From positions 1 to 11,120 of the forward strand of contig JBDNFP010000468.1 in assembly GCA_041689775.1 (NCBI GenBank): 11,120 nt of DNA. The letters are read 5' to 3'. A program made the position numbers and the translations under genes. Under the pieces are notes generated by a model, which had not been told where the DNA came from, did not search any database, and worked only from the letters and a program-made list of their open reading frames with translations. Numbering within the stretch: the first letter of the stretch is position 1; the number at the start of each line of letters is the position of its first letter. Of the stretch, positions 1-6,919 are shown one piece after another. The stretch is from JBDNFP01 sp041689775. Lineage in GTDB: Bacteria > Bacteroidota > Bacteroidia > Cytophagales > Spirosomataceae.

Positions 1-173
1 ATCTGCTGACCCATGCCTATATTGTTGGCGTTGTAGCGGTAGCAGAGTTGGAAACTTTTCTGGCAGCTATGCCGATTGCAGCGCCAACGCTGGTCGCCGT
101 TGGGGCGGTGGCCGTTCTTGACCGTGTCGGAACTATCGCACTGGGGGCACAGGATCGGATGAGTATGTAGCAT
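1..173 (-). CDS. IS1-family transposase, InsA-like N-terminal part (partial)
   Basis: Reading leftward from the ATG at 173 gives 57 codons before the window ends. The peptide begins MLHTHPILCPQCDSSDTVKN and continues with G-H-R-P-N-G-D-Q-R-W-R-C. It carries a zinc-ribbon pattern with Cys9-x2-Cys12 and Cys32-x4-Cys37. This layout (CPxC, then K-N-G, then Q-R-x-x-C) is the N-terminal DNA-binding zinc finger of InsA-type IS1 proteins. In IS1 this part binds the terminal repeats, and the DDE catalytic domain lies further on, outside this window. Whether the ORF is one long frame or needs the usual InsA/InsB' frameshift cannot be judged here. Confidence 0.8.
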   Translation of the reverse strand, partial: MLHTHPILCPQCDSSDTVKNGHRPNGDQRWRCNRHSCQKSFQLCYRYNANNIGMGQQ

Positions 174-213
174 GACACCAATATAGCGAAATCAACCCAT
201 ATAATCCATTACC
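1..213 (-). mobile_element. IS1-family insertion sequence, 5' end (cut by window edge)
   Basis: The first 213 bases look like the left end of an IS1-family element lying on the minus strand. Support is the InsA-like ORF at 1-173 and a plausible terminal repeat. Read on the minus strand from position 213 it begins GGTAATGG and has TGATTT starting 20 bases in. The E. coli IS1 left end as I recall it begins GGTGATG and has TGAT at the same offset. The element would leave about 40 bp between its tip and the ORF start. The outer boundary is inferred, because the other end and the 8-9 bp target duplication lie outside the window. If it is correct, the duplication would be around 214-222. Confidence 0.6.
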
Positions 214-288
214 AATACTCCTATATTTACTAAGTGGCATAGGGCCCCTTTGAGCCCTAAATAGATGGAAAAGCATTGCGTTCCTATA

Positions 289-2214
289 TTATGGTCGCAA
301 GGAAGCACTCACCACAATCTTTCCTTCCTCATCGTACCCAATAACTTCTTCTTCAATCAGTTTACGTACCATCCGTAACAGGTTCTTTTCGGGTACCCGC
401 TCAAATGCCTGACTCAGACTTCGGGGTACCATGGCCCCTTTCTCCCTCAGGTAAGTAACGATACTTTCGGCAAGGTCGTAGGATTCATCATAATCCACGT
501 CCGTCTTGCGCCTTCGCAGGCAATTATCACACACTCCGCAGGGTTGCCCGTCACGCTCATTGAAGTAGTCAAGCAGCAGCAGTGTCCGGCATTGGGTAGC
601 GTGCTGCGCGTAATGAATTACCGAGGCTATTTTGCGGAGGTCACGCTCCTTCTTTTTTTCAATTTCATACACATGTAGCGGCAGCGTCTCGGCGTCGTAC
701 CGGGGTGTTAGATACGTCAGCTGAGGCTTATCACGTCGCTTTTCGTAGTCAAGAATATCTCGTTCCTGCAAAAACTGCAACTTTTGCGCCACTTCTGGTA
801 ACGTAGCATAAAAAGTAGTAGCAATATCCCGTTCGGAGATTCGGACATACTCCGAAAAAAGCTCGCCACCATACATCCGAAGGATTAGTTTAAGGAACGA
901 ATCATAGTCGGGATAGCGTATCTGAAAATCATACAATTGACGGTTATCTACCCGGAAATGAAGCTTGGAAGAATCATTAAAAGTCTCACTCAATTGAATA
1001 AACCCTTCCTCTTCGAGTAGTTTGAGCGCGTAGTGCGTTTCCGATACAATCAGGCCAAAGGTTTCGCAAAACTCGTGTGCATCTAGGCTGTAACTCGTAA
1101 ACTCTCCGCTACCCACGGGTATTTTGAAGTAGTTGGCTAGCGCCTGATACACGCGCCGGAGTACTTCGATCGGAGGGTACTTACGATCGACATTCTGCGA
1201 AAGGTCGTCAATATCTTTGTTGTTGTACAGCGCCACGGCATAGGCCTTACGCTCGTCGCGCCCGGCCCGGCCCGCTTCCTGGTAGTAGGCTTCAAGACTG
1301 TCGGGTAAGTCGAGATGAACCACCGTACGTACATCCGCTTTGTCGATCCCCATTCCAAAGGCATTGGTAGCCACAATCACCCGTACCTGTCCTCGCTGCC
1401 AGGCCGTCTGCTTTTGGTTGCGGTCTTTAAAAGGCACTCCGGCATGGTAGTAGTCAGCGTTTACCCGCTGCCGGCTCAGCCATTCTGCTATTTGCTGCGT
1501 GCGTTTTCGGGTGCGTACGTACACGATGGCTGTACCGGGCACATTGGTCAGGATTTGAAGGAGCTTTCGTTCTTTATTTTCTTCCTGAAAAGTTGAATAG
1601 GATAGGTTCGCCCGGGCAAAAGATTGCTGGAAAATCAATGCCTTTTTCATCAGCAGTTTTTCCAGGATATCCGTCTGTACTTCGGCCGTGGCCGAGGCCG
1701 TCAGGGCCATAACCGGTACTCCGGGCAGCAACACTCTAAACTCAGAAATAAGCAGATAGGCGGGCCGAAAGTTATAGCCCCAAGCCGAAATACAGTGGGC
1801 TTCGTCAACGGCCAGAAGCACCACATTCATTTGTTTAGTCCGGGCCATCATAATGTCGGTCCGGAGCCGTTCCGGCGACACGTATAAAAACTGGACGTTG
1901 CCATGAATACAATTATCGAGCGTAATATCTATTTCGGTTCGACTCATGCCCGAGTGAATCGCCGCCGCCGGAATATGCCGCCTTTTTAGCTGTTCTACCT
2001 GATCTTTCATCAGGGCAATCAAGGGAGTTACCACGATACAGACCCCGCCCATCGCGAGCGTAGGCACCTGAAAACAAAGAGATTTCCCTCCACCCGTGGG
2101 TAGTAACACGAGGGTATCCCTGCCTTCCATGACCGACTGCATGGCTTCCTGCTGCACCGGACGAAAGGTATCGTACCCCCAGTATTGTTTTAATAGTTGT
2201 TGAAGATTGCTCAT
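289..2214 (-). CDS. recQ: RecQ-family ATP-dependent DNA helicase
   Basis: This 641-residue protein is a superfamily 2 3'-5' DNA helicase of the RecQ family, acting in recombination and repair. In order it shows: the N-terminal RecQ motif (GYDTFRPVQQEA, 13-24), Walker A (LLPTGGGKS, 37-45), Walker B/DEAH (137-140, followed by CISAWG), motif III (LTASAT, 171-176), motif V (ATNAFGMGIDKADVR, 282-296) and motif VI (QEAGRAGRD, 312-320). Four zinc-binding cysteines follow at 542, 559, 562 and 565, then a winged-helix-like tail. No HRDC domain is seen. The Cys spacing (x16, x2, x2) equals that of E. coli RecQ, but the motif lies about 220 residues after motif VI rather than about 50. I chose the ATG at 2214 (MSNLQQ). 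An in-frame ATG at 2229 would add five residues (MCNFF) that look unlike a RecQ N-terminus. It is transcribed divergently from the PBP4 gene. Confidence 0.95.
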   Translation of the reverse strand: MSNLQQLLKQYWGYDTFRPVQQEAMQSVMEGRDTLVLLPTGGGKSLCFQVPTLAMGGVCIVVTPLIALMKDQVEQLKRRHIPAAAIHSGMSRTEIDITLDNCIHGNVQFLYVSPERLRTDIMMARTKQMNVVLLAVDEAHCISAWGYNFRPAYLLISEFRVLLPGVPVMALTASATAEVQTDILEKLLMKKALIFQQSFARANLSYSTFQEENKERKLLQILTNVPGTAIVYVRTRKRTQQIAEWLSRQRVNADYYHAGVPFKDRNQKQTAWQRGQVRVIVATNAFGMGIDKADVRTVVHLDLPDSLEAYYQEAGRAGRDERKAYAVALYNNKDIDDLSQNVDRKYPPIEVLRRVYQALANYFKIPVGSGEFTSYSLDAHEFCETFGLIVSETHYALKLLEEEGFIQLSETFNDSSKLHFRVDNRQLYDFQIRYPDYDSFLKLILRMYGGELFSEYVRISERDIATTFYATLPEVAQKLQFLQERDILDYEKRRDKPQLTYLTPRYDAETLPLHVYEIEKKKERDLRKIASVIHYAQHATQCRTLLLLDYFNERDGQPCGVCDNCLRRRKTDVDYDESYDLAESIVTYLREKGAMVPRSLSQAFERVPEKNLLRMVRKLIEEEVIGYDEEGKIVVSASLRP

Positions 2215-2410
2215 GAAAAAATTGCACAATTCGAATCACCGCAAAATAGCGATTTTGGTACATTATTGACGATTATTTGCGCTTACTCTGTGAGCTGAGC
2301 GGGGAGTTAATGCCAAAAACAAAGTTTAGCCACATAAATACCGACGCTCAGGCTATCATTTTGCCTATTAGTGACTATTTTCGGTGCATCTCATCAGAAA
2401 AAATCCATCA

Positions 2411-3703
2411 ATGAACCTTCGCACTTTACGTATTTATGCTACTTTTTGCTGCTCAGCTTTTTACCTATCCGGCTGCTCGGTATCCCACTATATTCACCAC
2501 GAAGTAAAAAACTCCCCGATATTATCGCAGCACCACGTGGGGATCTCGGTCTACGATCCTGCCAAACAGAAAACGCTGGCGGCTTATCAGGACGACCACT
2601 ACTTTACTCCGGCTTCCAATACCAAGCTATTTAGCTTTTACGCGGGGTTATCCGTTCTCGGTGATTCGCTGCCTGGCCTGGAATACAAGATTGATAGCGA
2701 CAAACTTATTTTTCGGGGTACGGGTGATCCTTCCCTTTTTCATCCCGACTTACCCTCCAGTGCCGTCGCCGACTTTCTGAAAAACCGGACGGAGCAGCTT
2801 TTCTTCACCTCGTCCAATTTCGAGACACCCCATTTTGGTCCCGGTTGGGCATGGAGCGACTACAACGACTACTACCAACCCGAGCGCTCACCCCTACCGC
2901 TCTACGGAAATATCGTCCGTTTTTCCAGTCCGTCCGGGCTGTATGTGCGCGTGGAACCCGAGTTTTGGCAAGACTCACTATTACTGGATACTACCATTGC
3001 CGGGCTTCAACGCGACGAGCATACGAATCAGTTCCGACGCTCGCCTAACGCCCTACCCGCCGGACTGATACAAGAAATACCCTTCCGGACATCGGACGAG
3101 CTCACCGTGAAGTTACTGACGAAAGAATTAAAACGAGAAGTTTCTTTGACGAAGGAGAAAATCGGTCCGGGCTTCAAAACAGTATACAGTATTCCTGCCG
3201 ACTCGCTATACCGACGCATGATGCAGGTGAGTGATAATATGTTTGCCGAGCAGCTAATGTTACTCTATGCCTCTGCCAACGGTTTGCCTTTAGATACCGA
3301 ACTAGCGATTGAACACGCCATCGAAAATCTATTGTCAGACCTACCTGACCGACCCATCTGGCGCGATGGCTCGGGGCTCTCGCGCTATAATCTTTTCACG
3401 CCGCGCACGATGGTAGCCCTGCTGGATAAGATATATAAAAAGGTGCCCCAAGAGAAACTATTCATGATCTTACCCAACGGAGGAAGTACGGGCACACTAC
3501 GGAATCTCTTCAAAGGGCAAGAGTCCTTTGTGTATGCTAAGACCGGGAGCCTCAGCAATAACTTTTGTTTGAGTGGTTATTTACTAACCAAAAAAGGAAA
3601 GTTGCTATATTTTAGCTTCATGAACAACAACTATACCCGTTCATCCAACGAAGTGCGGCAGGAAGTAGCCCGCGTATTGACGGGGCTGCATGAGAAGTAC
3701 TAG
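2411..3703 (+). CDS. dacB: D-alanyl-D-alanine carboxypeptidase/endopeptidase, PBP4 type (peptidase S13), lipoprotein
   Basis: A 430-residue penicillin-binding protein of the S13/DacB family, which trims D-Ala from peptidoglycan stem peptides and can cut 4-3 crosslinks in the periplasm. All three active-site motifs are present: SxxK (SNTK, 69-72, with nucleophile Ser69), SxN (SDN, 274-276) and KTG (377-379, in AKTGSLSN). A DGSGLSRYN block (319-327) typical of the family is also present. The spacing between SxxK and SxN (about 205 residues) is somewhat shorter than in E. coli PBP4, as I recall it. The N-terminus MNLRTLRIYATFCC... leads to a lipobox LSGC with Cys22, so it is probably a lipoprotein. 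I chose the ATG at 2411. A GTG at 2384 would add nine residues in front of the signal peptide. No clean promoter box was found in 2230-2410; TATTTTCG at 2376-2383 is one mismatch from consensus but lacks a well-spaced -33 element. Confidence 0.93.
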   Translation: MNLRTLRIYATFCCSAFYLSGCSVSHYIHHEVKNSPILSQHHVGISVYDPAKQKTLAAYQDDHYFTPASNTKLFSFYAGLSVLGDSLPGLEYKIDSDKLIFRGTGDPSLFHPDLPSSAVADFLKNRTEQLFFTSSNFETPHFGPGWAWSDYNDYYQPERSPLPLYGNIVRFSSPSGLYVRVEPEFWQDSLLLDTTIAGLQRDEHTNQFRRSPNALPAGLIQEIPFRTSDELTVKLLTKELKREVSLTKEKIGPGFKTVYSIPADSLYRRMMQVSDNMFAEQLMLLYASANGLPLDTELAIEHAIENLLSDLPDRPIWRDGSGLSRYNLFTPRTMVALLDKIYKKVPQEKLFMILPNGGSTGTLRNLFKGQESFVYAKTGSLSNNFCLSGYLLTKKGKLLYFSFMNNNYTRSSNEVRQEVARVLTGLHEKY

Positions 3704-5403
3704 TCGGTTTCGACCCAAGTCTGATCGGTACAATAGAGTGTATTTTTCCCGCCACGCCGTATTAGCACATAAATCTTATATGTACCAGGCACTACGGTAG
3801 CTTTGTGAAAGGAGGCATGAAAGCCTCGGGCGAAATAGATAAACCGTCGAAAAAGCGTCCTCATCGGCACAACCGATTGATTAGGAGGAGAGGCATACAC
3901 GTGCGAGTCGGACTTCAGCAGCACATACGCACCATCGGTATAGCTTTGTTCTGTACTAATAAAATCGCTCATTGCGTATACCCGAATCTCGTCATTACTG
4001 CAAAATACGGAATCAAGTACGTACTTTTCGTCGCAGGGCAATGAGTCTGATACCACCCGTGGATTCCATCCTTCGGCTAATGGATCTTCTGATTGGTAGT
4101 AGGATCGGATACTTTCAAAGTACTGCTGACTCATGTTAAACATATCAAGACCTAACCAATCGGAATTATAGCGACTGTTAAATTCCTGGGCTATAGCAAC
4201 CCGCCGGTTGTTTACCGCTGCTCCAAAGTTGACGTAGAGCAATAGTAGATTTATGGAAATAGCCGAGACAATCAGACTACTACCCCAGGCTCTACGCCTT
4301 GTCGCGGGAAGCCATGCTAAAGCGCCAAAATGAAGGGCAACCCAGCCTAATGCAGTATACATCCGGTATCGTCCTTTGAACAAGGATTCAAAGCCTTCTA
4401 AAGGAATACGCTTGTATAACACCGCAAAGGAAGTGATAGCGACGAACAGTAGAATAACCAGCGTAAACTGCCCCGCCGGGCTAAGGCTAATCGGTCTACC
4501 GGTCAGGGACAAAAACAGGGTAACAGTTTTGGTCCGAAATAGCATAAGGAATAGCGCTATCATCACCACTCCCATCACGACCGCACTAGTAAGATAAACA
4601 GGATCGAGCGAGTAAGCTTCTAGGGCCACAATAGAGCCTATAAACCCAAAAAAACCGGCAATACCTTCCAGAACCTGCTGGCTATCTGAAAAGTCAAGAC
4701 TTGCCGTCTTTTGTGGGAAACCGGAAAAGTAGATAAATCCTACGACGGCTAGTGTTCCCAGAGTAATAAAAAACTCTTTTTTTCGTCCGGTTACCCAGTA
4801 AAGAAATGCGATAACGACAAAAGTAATAATTCCATTTCCGAATGAAAAAGTAGCAATCAAAGCAAATAGCAGGGCAACCCAGTACTTTTGACTATGAGTA
4901 GCATAGTAAAATGAAAGCATGGTAAATAACAGCACACCAAAGTTGCAAAGGGAACTCATACCCCAGAAGGTATTTTCAAAAAAATGAAGGGTAAACCACA
5001 ACCACAACACCGGCACGAAGTACCAGATCGAAAGTCTAAGCCGACGAAATACTGCGTAGAAAACGACAGCACATCCGGTAAGACAAAGATTACCTCCGAG
5101 CATCAGGCCAACCAGATTGACCTGACCAAACAGGTAATAGGAAACTAAAACGATAAGTCGTGAGAAAATCAGACGATGCTCAGGGAGGGGGTCGGTCAGG
5201 CGATGCCAACGTTCGAGCCAGGAGGCTTCCTCAAATCCAGGTATAACCCCCAGAATAGCAATATCATCATACGCTACATAGTTGACATTGAGCGAAATTT
5301 CGATGAATACATTCCAGTATATCAAAATTGGCACCAGGCATAAAACAATGGCTAACCAGGTCTGCTTTGGCAAAAAATGAAGAGCCGAACGTATGAAGCG
5401 CAT
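3700..5403 (-). CDS. Polytopic membrane protein, GT-C glycosyltransferase-like
   Basis: A 567-residue integral membrane protein whose exact function I do not recognise. About eleven or twelve hydrophobic segments lie in residues 16-392 (for example 16-36, 84-118, 153-204, 211-227, 246-289, 312-330, 350-392). A soluble C-terminal part of about 170 residues follows, ending in a basic stretch and a beta-rich tail. The first loop after TM1 carries an acidic pair (YDD, residues 45-47) and then PEHRLIFSRL (74-83). An acidic motif in the first outer loop followed by many TM helices is the general plan of GT-C enzymes, which move sugars from lipid-linked donors onto envelope molecules. That assignment is inference from topology. 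It is convergent with the PBP4 gene and shares its stop palindrome. A TAnnTTTG box lies 35-42 bp upstream of the start, so it probably has its own promoter. Confidence 0.8.
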   Translation of the reverse strand: MRFIRSALHFLPKQTWLAIVLCLVPILIYWNVFIEISLNVNYVAYDDIAILGVIPGFEEASWLERWHRLTDPLPEHRLIFSRLIVLVSYYLFGQVNLVGLMLGGNLCLTGCAVVFYAVFRRLRLSIWYFVPVLWLWFTLHFFENTFWGMSSLCNFGVLLFTMLSFYYATHSQKYWVALLFALIATFSFGNGIITFVVIAFLYWVTGRKKEFFITLGTLAVVGFIYFSGFPQKTASLDFSDSQQVLEGIAGFFGFIGSIVALEAYSLDPVYLTSAVVMGVVMIALFLMLFRTKTVTLFLSLTGRPISLSPAGQFTLVILLFVAITSFAVLYKRIPLEGFESLFKGRYRMYTALGWVALHFGALAWLPATRRRAWGSSLIVSAISINLLLLYVNFGAAVNNRRVAIAQEFNSRYNSDWLGLDMFNMSQQYFESIRSYYQSEDPLAEGWNPRVVSDSLPCDEKYVLDSVFCSNDEIRVYAMSDFISTEQSYTDGAYVLLKSDSHVYASPPNQSVVPMRTLFRRFIYFARGFHASFHKATVVPGTYKIYVLIRRGGKNTLYCTDQTWVETD

Positions 5404-5437
5404 GAAACGGATACTCGGGTAAGTGGAAAACGGAAGC

Positions 5438-5445
5438 CAAAAGTA
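5438..5445 (-). promoter_or_regulatory. Candidate Bacteroidota promoter (-7 box) for the GT-C-like gene
   Basis: On the minus strand the bases read TACTTTTG, a full match to TAnnTTTG, 34 bp before the ATG at 5403. The predicted start of transcription would be near 5431, giving a leader of about 28 nt. The expected TTTG at about -33 is not clear (only an AGTTTTA stretch nearby), so this is a moderate call. Confidence 0.45.
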
Positions 5446-5562
5446 GAAAAGAATTCTATAAAACTTCGCTCACTAAGTACTAAGGCAGAATTAGTTTGTA
5501 TTATTAATTTAGTCAAATCAATGGCTAATATTCTCTATATCAAATATTTATAAAAATATAAC

Positions 5563-5590
5563 AGCTACAAGCTAATAGCTATCAGCTACT
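5563..5590. repeat. Four-copy 7-bp tandem repeat (AGCTAnn)
   Basis: AGCTA occurs at 5563, 5570, 5577 and 5584, exactly 7 bp apart, with two variable bases after each copy (CA, AT, TC, CT). On the minus strand it reads TAGCTnn four times, starting just past the stop codon of the YwqK-like gene at 5593. Because AGCT is self-complementary, neighbouring copies can pair, for example TAGCT-ATC-AGCTA. A 7-bp period is not a coding repeat. It may be a short intergenic repeat family or part of the 3' end of the mRNA; there is no strong U-run directly after it. Confidence 0.8.
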
Positions 5591-5592
5591 TA

Positions 5593-6618
5593 CTATTTGG
5601 GGTCTTCCACTTCGGCGGAAGCGCGGGGATCTTTGGTGTAGTCGTAGAGAAGCTTCCCTTTATCGTCCCACTCACGTAATACGAAAGGCTCGAAGTCCTC
5701 CTCCCAACGACTCTTAGGGTATTGCATTTCCTTCTTACGCTGACGACGATACTGGTAATATTCAATCCAACGGCCGATTTTCTGACCGCTATCGTATTTC
5801 CCGTAGGTCATTAATTGCCCTTCATCGTAGAAAGAAAAGTACTCTCCATCTACGTGATTAAACTGAATAGGTACAACTTCCTTGATCTTTGCGTGCGATG
5901 AATCGTAAAAAGTAACATGCGACTCTGCCGGGAAGCCCCGGTACCAGTGCGCCTTATCCAATAAATTATAGTTGGCATCATAGCGCACCCAGCGGCCATC
6001 ACGGGTACCCATATAATAAAACCCTTCTTCGGTCAGAGTGCCCGATACGTAGCGCTTATACGGGCCATGCAAGGGAAGGGAACGCTCCTTGTCTTTCACG
6101 ACCGATGAGCTTAATTTTTTAGCCTTGGGATCGTACCAACGGATGTCCCGTACGTAGCCACTCATGGGCTTATATTCTTTCAACACATGAAACTCCTCGA
6201 TGGTAGCGCGGTCTCCGCTACCAAACTTGATGTATACTTTCTCCATCAGAATTTCCTGATACTGCACCCGGGCCAGTCTGCCTTTCTTGGCTTTCCGGCG
6301 GCGCTCCGAGCGGCGACTCTTGAATTCTTTTGCTTTAAGACCTAGGTCCGGGATAGTCTCCCCTAATAATGTTGACAGGCTAGCTGACTTACCCTTTCCA
6401 CCCGGCAAAGAAAGATTCGCCGACGGGTCAAGTCCCGGCAGATCAACCCCCAGGCCCGTTGACTTTTCAAGCTTGGCACGTAACGTATCCAGTTTCGACT
6501 GGCTGGCTTCCAGGCGATCTTTGGATAATTTGCGCTTCTTTCCGGTTTGTGCCCAGGTAAGGGACGTCAGGCTTATCCACAAAATACACACCACACGGAT
6601 GGTTTTCTGTATCATCAT
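5593..6618 (-). CDS. Secreted YwqK/MORN-like repeat protein
   Basis: A 341-residue exported protein of unknown role. It starts with a Sec signal peptide (MMIQKTIRVV then a hydrophobic core ending LTWAQ; cleavage near residue 24). A charged, Lys/Arg-rich region (about 27-117, with a Gly/Ser/Pro-rich part at 60-90) follows. Residues about 180-330 carry degenerate repeats of the form G-x-[YW]-x-x-[YF]-x-x-x-G (HGPYKRYVSGTL, DGRWVRYDAN, DGEYFSFYDEGQL, IGRWIEYY). This is the pattern of MORN/YwqK-type repeat proteins, widely labelled 'YwqK family antitoxin' in databases; no toxin partner is seen beside it, so I would not call it an antitoxin. The first of two adjacent ATGs (6618, 6615) is used. A near-promoter box (TTACCTTG on the minus strand, about 6685-6692) is one base short of consensus. 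Confidence 0.75.
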   Translation of the reverse strand: MMIQKTIRVVCILWISLTSLTWAQTGKKRKLSKDRLEASQSKLDTLRAKLEKSTGLGVDLPGLDPSANLSLPGGKGKSASLSTLLGETIPDLGLKAKEFKSRRSERRRKAKKGRLARVQYQEILMEKVYIKFGSGDRATIEEFHVLKEYKPMSGYVRDIRWYDPKAKKLSSSVVKDKERSLPLHGPYKRYVSGTLTEEGFYYMGTRDGRWVRYDANYNLLDKAHWYRGFPAESHVTFYDSSHAKIKEVVPIQFNHVDGEYFSFYDEGQLMTYGKYDSGQKIGRWIEYYQYRRQRKKEMQYPKSRWEEDFEPFVLREWDDKGKLLYDYTKDPRASAEVEDPK

Positions 6619-6919
6619 TGCTCTTCAAATTTGTTCTTGTGCGTTTCCTAAGATTAACGAACAGGAAACAGTGATATTGATCTACAAGGTAATAAACTTT
6701 TGAGATACCCATTATGGAATATTCTCCAAAACCGAGTTGCTCTTTTGGTAAGCTACACTTTCCGTGCCGGGAAAACTTTAACAAAAGTCAGGAAAATCAA
6801 CTGATATGCAACAGATAGGACTCCTAGATCTATACTTCATTCGGTCAGGATTATTACCTTTGTAGTGAACCTGATTGCCTGTAACGTAGTTGGAATTATT
6901 TAAACTGTATTGAAATACT
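6619..6919. other. Divergent intergenic region between YwqK-like gene and fcl
   Basis: These 301 bases hold no credible gene. They contain the fcl promoter box (6855-6862), a weak box for the leftward gene (about 6685-6692), and two small dyads upstream of the fcl promoter: TAGGA-C-TCCTA (6816-6826) and the palindrome TAGATCTA (6825-6832). The dyads could be an operator, but they are short and may be chance. Confidence 0.6.
6855..6862 (+). promoter_or_regulatory. Candidate Bacteroidota promoter (-7 box) for fcl and the DUF2805 gene
   Basis: TACCTTTG matches TAnnTTTG completely. It lies 57 bp before the TTG start of fcl, implying a leader of roughly 50 nt. A TTTG at the expected -33 distance is not evident, so the upstream element would be weak or replaced by an activator. 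Confidence 0.55.

Noticed and set aside
241..258. AGGGC...GCCCT hairpin after recQ as a terminator
   Set aside because: The stem is short with a mismatch, and no U-run follows on the recQ strand.
1913..2263. 116-codon frame overlapping the recQ start on the same strand
   Set aside because: It is a shifted frame of recQ; the recQ frame has all helicase motifs, and this peptide resembles nothing.
5563..5590. Possible CRISPR array
   Set aside because: Units are only 7 bp with 2-bp spacers and no cas genes are nearby.
5593..6618. YwqK-like protein as an antitoxin of a toxin-antitoxin pair
   Set aside because: It has a signal peptide and no small toxin gene next to it; the antitoxin label in databases comes from a loose family name.
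6287..6703. 138-codon plus-strand frame across the start of the YwqK-like gene
   Set aside because: It is antisense to a gene with a good signal peptide and repeats, and is explained by base bias of Arg/Lys-rich codons.
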